Below, in pieces: positions 63,908 to 64,000 of a DNA stretch of 64,000 nucleotides. A model generated the notes under the pieces. The model had not been told where the DNA came from, made no database searches, and saw nothing but the letters and a program-made list of their open reading frames with translations. Every line of letters starts with the position of its first letter. The first letter of the stretch is position 1. This DNA is from Allostella vacuolata. GTDB taxonomy: Bacteria > Pseudomonadota > Alphaproteobacteria > ATCC43930 > Allostellaceae. Location: positions 5,419,388 to 5,483,387 of the forward strand of contig AP019702.1 of assembly GCA_006739055.1 (NCBI GenBank). The letters run 5' to 3'. The position numbers and the translations under genes were made by a program.

Positions 63908-64000
63908 TCAGTAGGCCTCTTCGACATAGACCGGGTCGACGGACCCTTTCCAGCGCGTGTGGTACGATTCGAGCAGGTCGTCCGCCGGCGTCCGGCCGCG
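63908..64000 (-). CDS. gshA: Glutamate-cysteine ligase, C-terminal end (partial)
   Basis: The last 30 codons of a minus-strand gene that runs off the right edge. The end reads RGRTPADDLLESYHTRW then KGSVDPVYVEEAY. This is the C-terminus of the alphaproteobacterial/plant-type glutamate-cysteine ligase, which makes gamma-glutamylcysteine in glutathione synthesis. The fragment is short, so the call rests on the tail pattern only. Confidence 0.75.
   Translation of the reverse strand, partial: RGRTPADDLLESYHTRWKGSVDPVYVEEAY

Overview
The window is chromosomal DNA from a high-GC alphaproteobacterium, most likely Rhodospirillales in the broad sense. GC looks close to 70% by eye; I did not compute it. 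The lineage call rests on gene content: aerobic-type cobaltochelatase cobS/cobT beside bolA and a J-domain gene, an aa3 cytochrome oxidase operon with ctaB, ctaG and SURF1, an IalB-family protein, an RpoE/ChrR-type sigma/anti-sigma pair, a DUF4170 protein, and the C-terminus of an alphaproteobacterial-type glutamate-cysteine ligase. Nearly all of it is densely packed housekeeping DNA. I see no phage, insertion sequence, CRISPR array, tRNA or rRNA gene.

Layout. 1-7.1 kb: end of secA, an Ldh-family oxidoreductase, then a minus-strand block running from a 47-codon membrane microprotein through a 600-aa exported protein, xerD and accA to a KefB-like antiporter. 7.1-13 kb: aroK-aroB-CorC-like protein, DUF2889, a Na/phosphate symporter and bolA. 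13-23 kb: J-domain gene-cobS-cobT and the outer-membrane assembly pair tamA-tamB. 23-31 kb: dienelactone hydrolase-NIPSNAP, a VapBC toxin-antitoxin pair with a 28-bp operator palindrome, argG, rlmN, a cytochrome c, an IalB-family protein and the sigma/anti-sigma pair. 31-38 kb: envelope lipid genes (lpxK, waaA, DUF374 acyltransferase, glycosyltransferase, LpxH-like phosphoesterase, lipid kinase) and an ABC-type ATPase. 38-45 kb: pmbA (tldE), a three-gene phospholipid operon resembling E. coli ynbA/ynbB with a PlsC-like gene between, ubiD, DUF4170, a methyltransferase and phoH. 45.5-53 kb: peroxiredoxin, a DsbD/ScsB-like reductase, yqgE, an acetyltransferase, an M16 peptidase, thrC and a Tat-exported intradiol dioxygenase. 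53-61 kb: M32 carboxypeptidase and the cytochrome oxidase operon. 61-64 kb: tldD, a secreted lysine-rich small protein, an acetyltransferase, a small lipoprotein and the end of gshA.

Two themes join the loci. Envelope biogenesis recurs: lipid A/Kdo genes, TamAB, phospholipid genes, thiol reductase and outer-membrane-targeted proteins. Both halves of the TldD/TldE peptidase are present but about 23 kb apart. Translational coupling is the rule inside operons (ATGA, GTGA, TTGA and TGATG junctions). Several operon-leading genes instead have a promoter-like motif ending 5-10 nt before an ATG with no Shine-Dalgarno sequence, which suggests leaderless mRNAs. Nothing here is clearly a wholly new system. 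The best candidates for new biology are the ynb-like lipid operon, the microprotein/600-aa exported-protein pair, the small secreted protein after tldD, and the putative leaderless starts.
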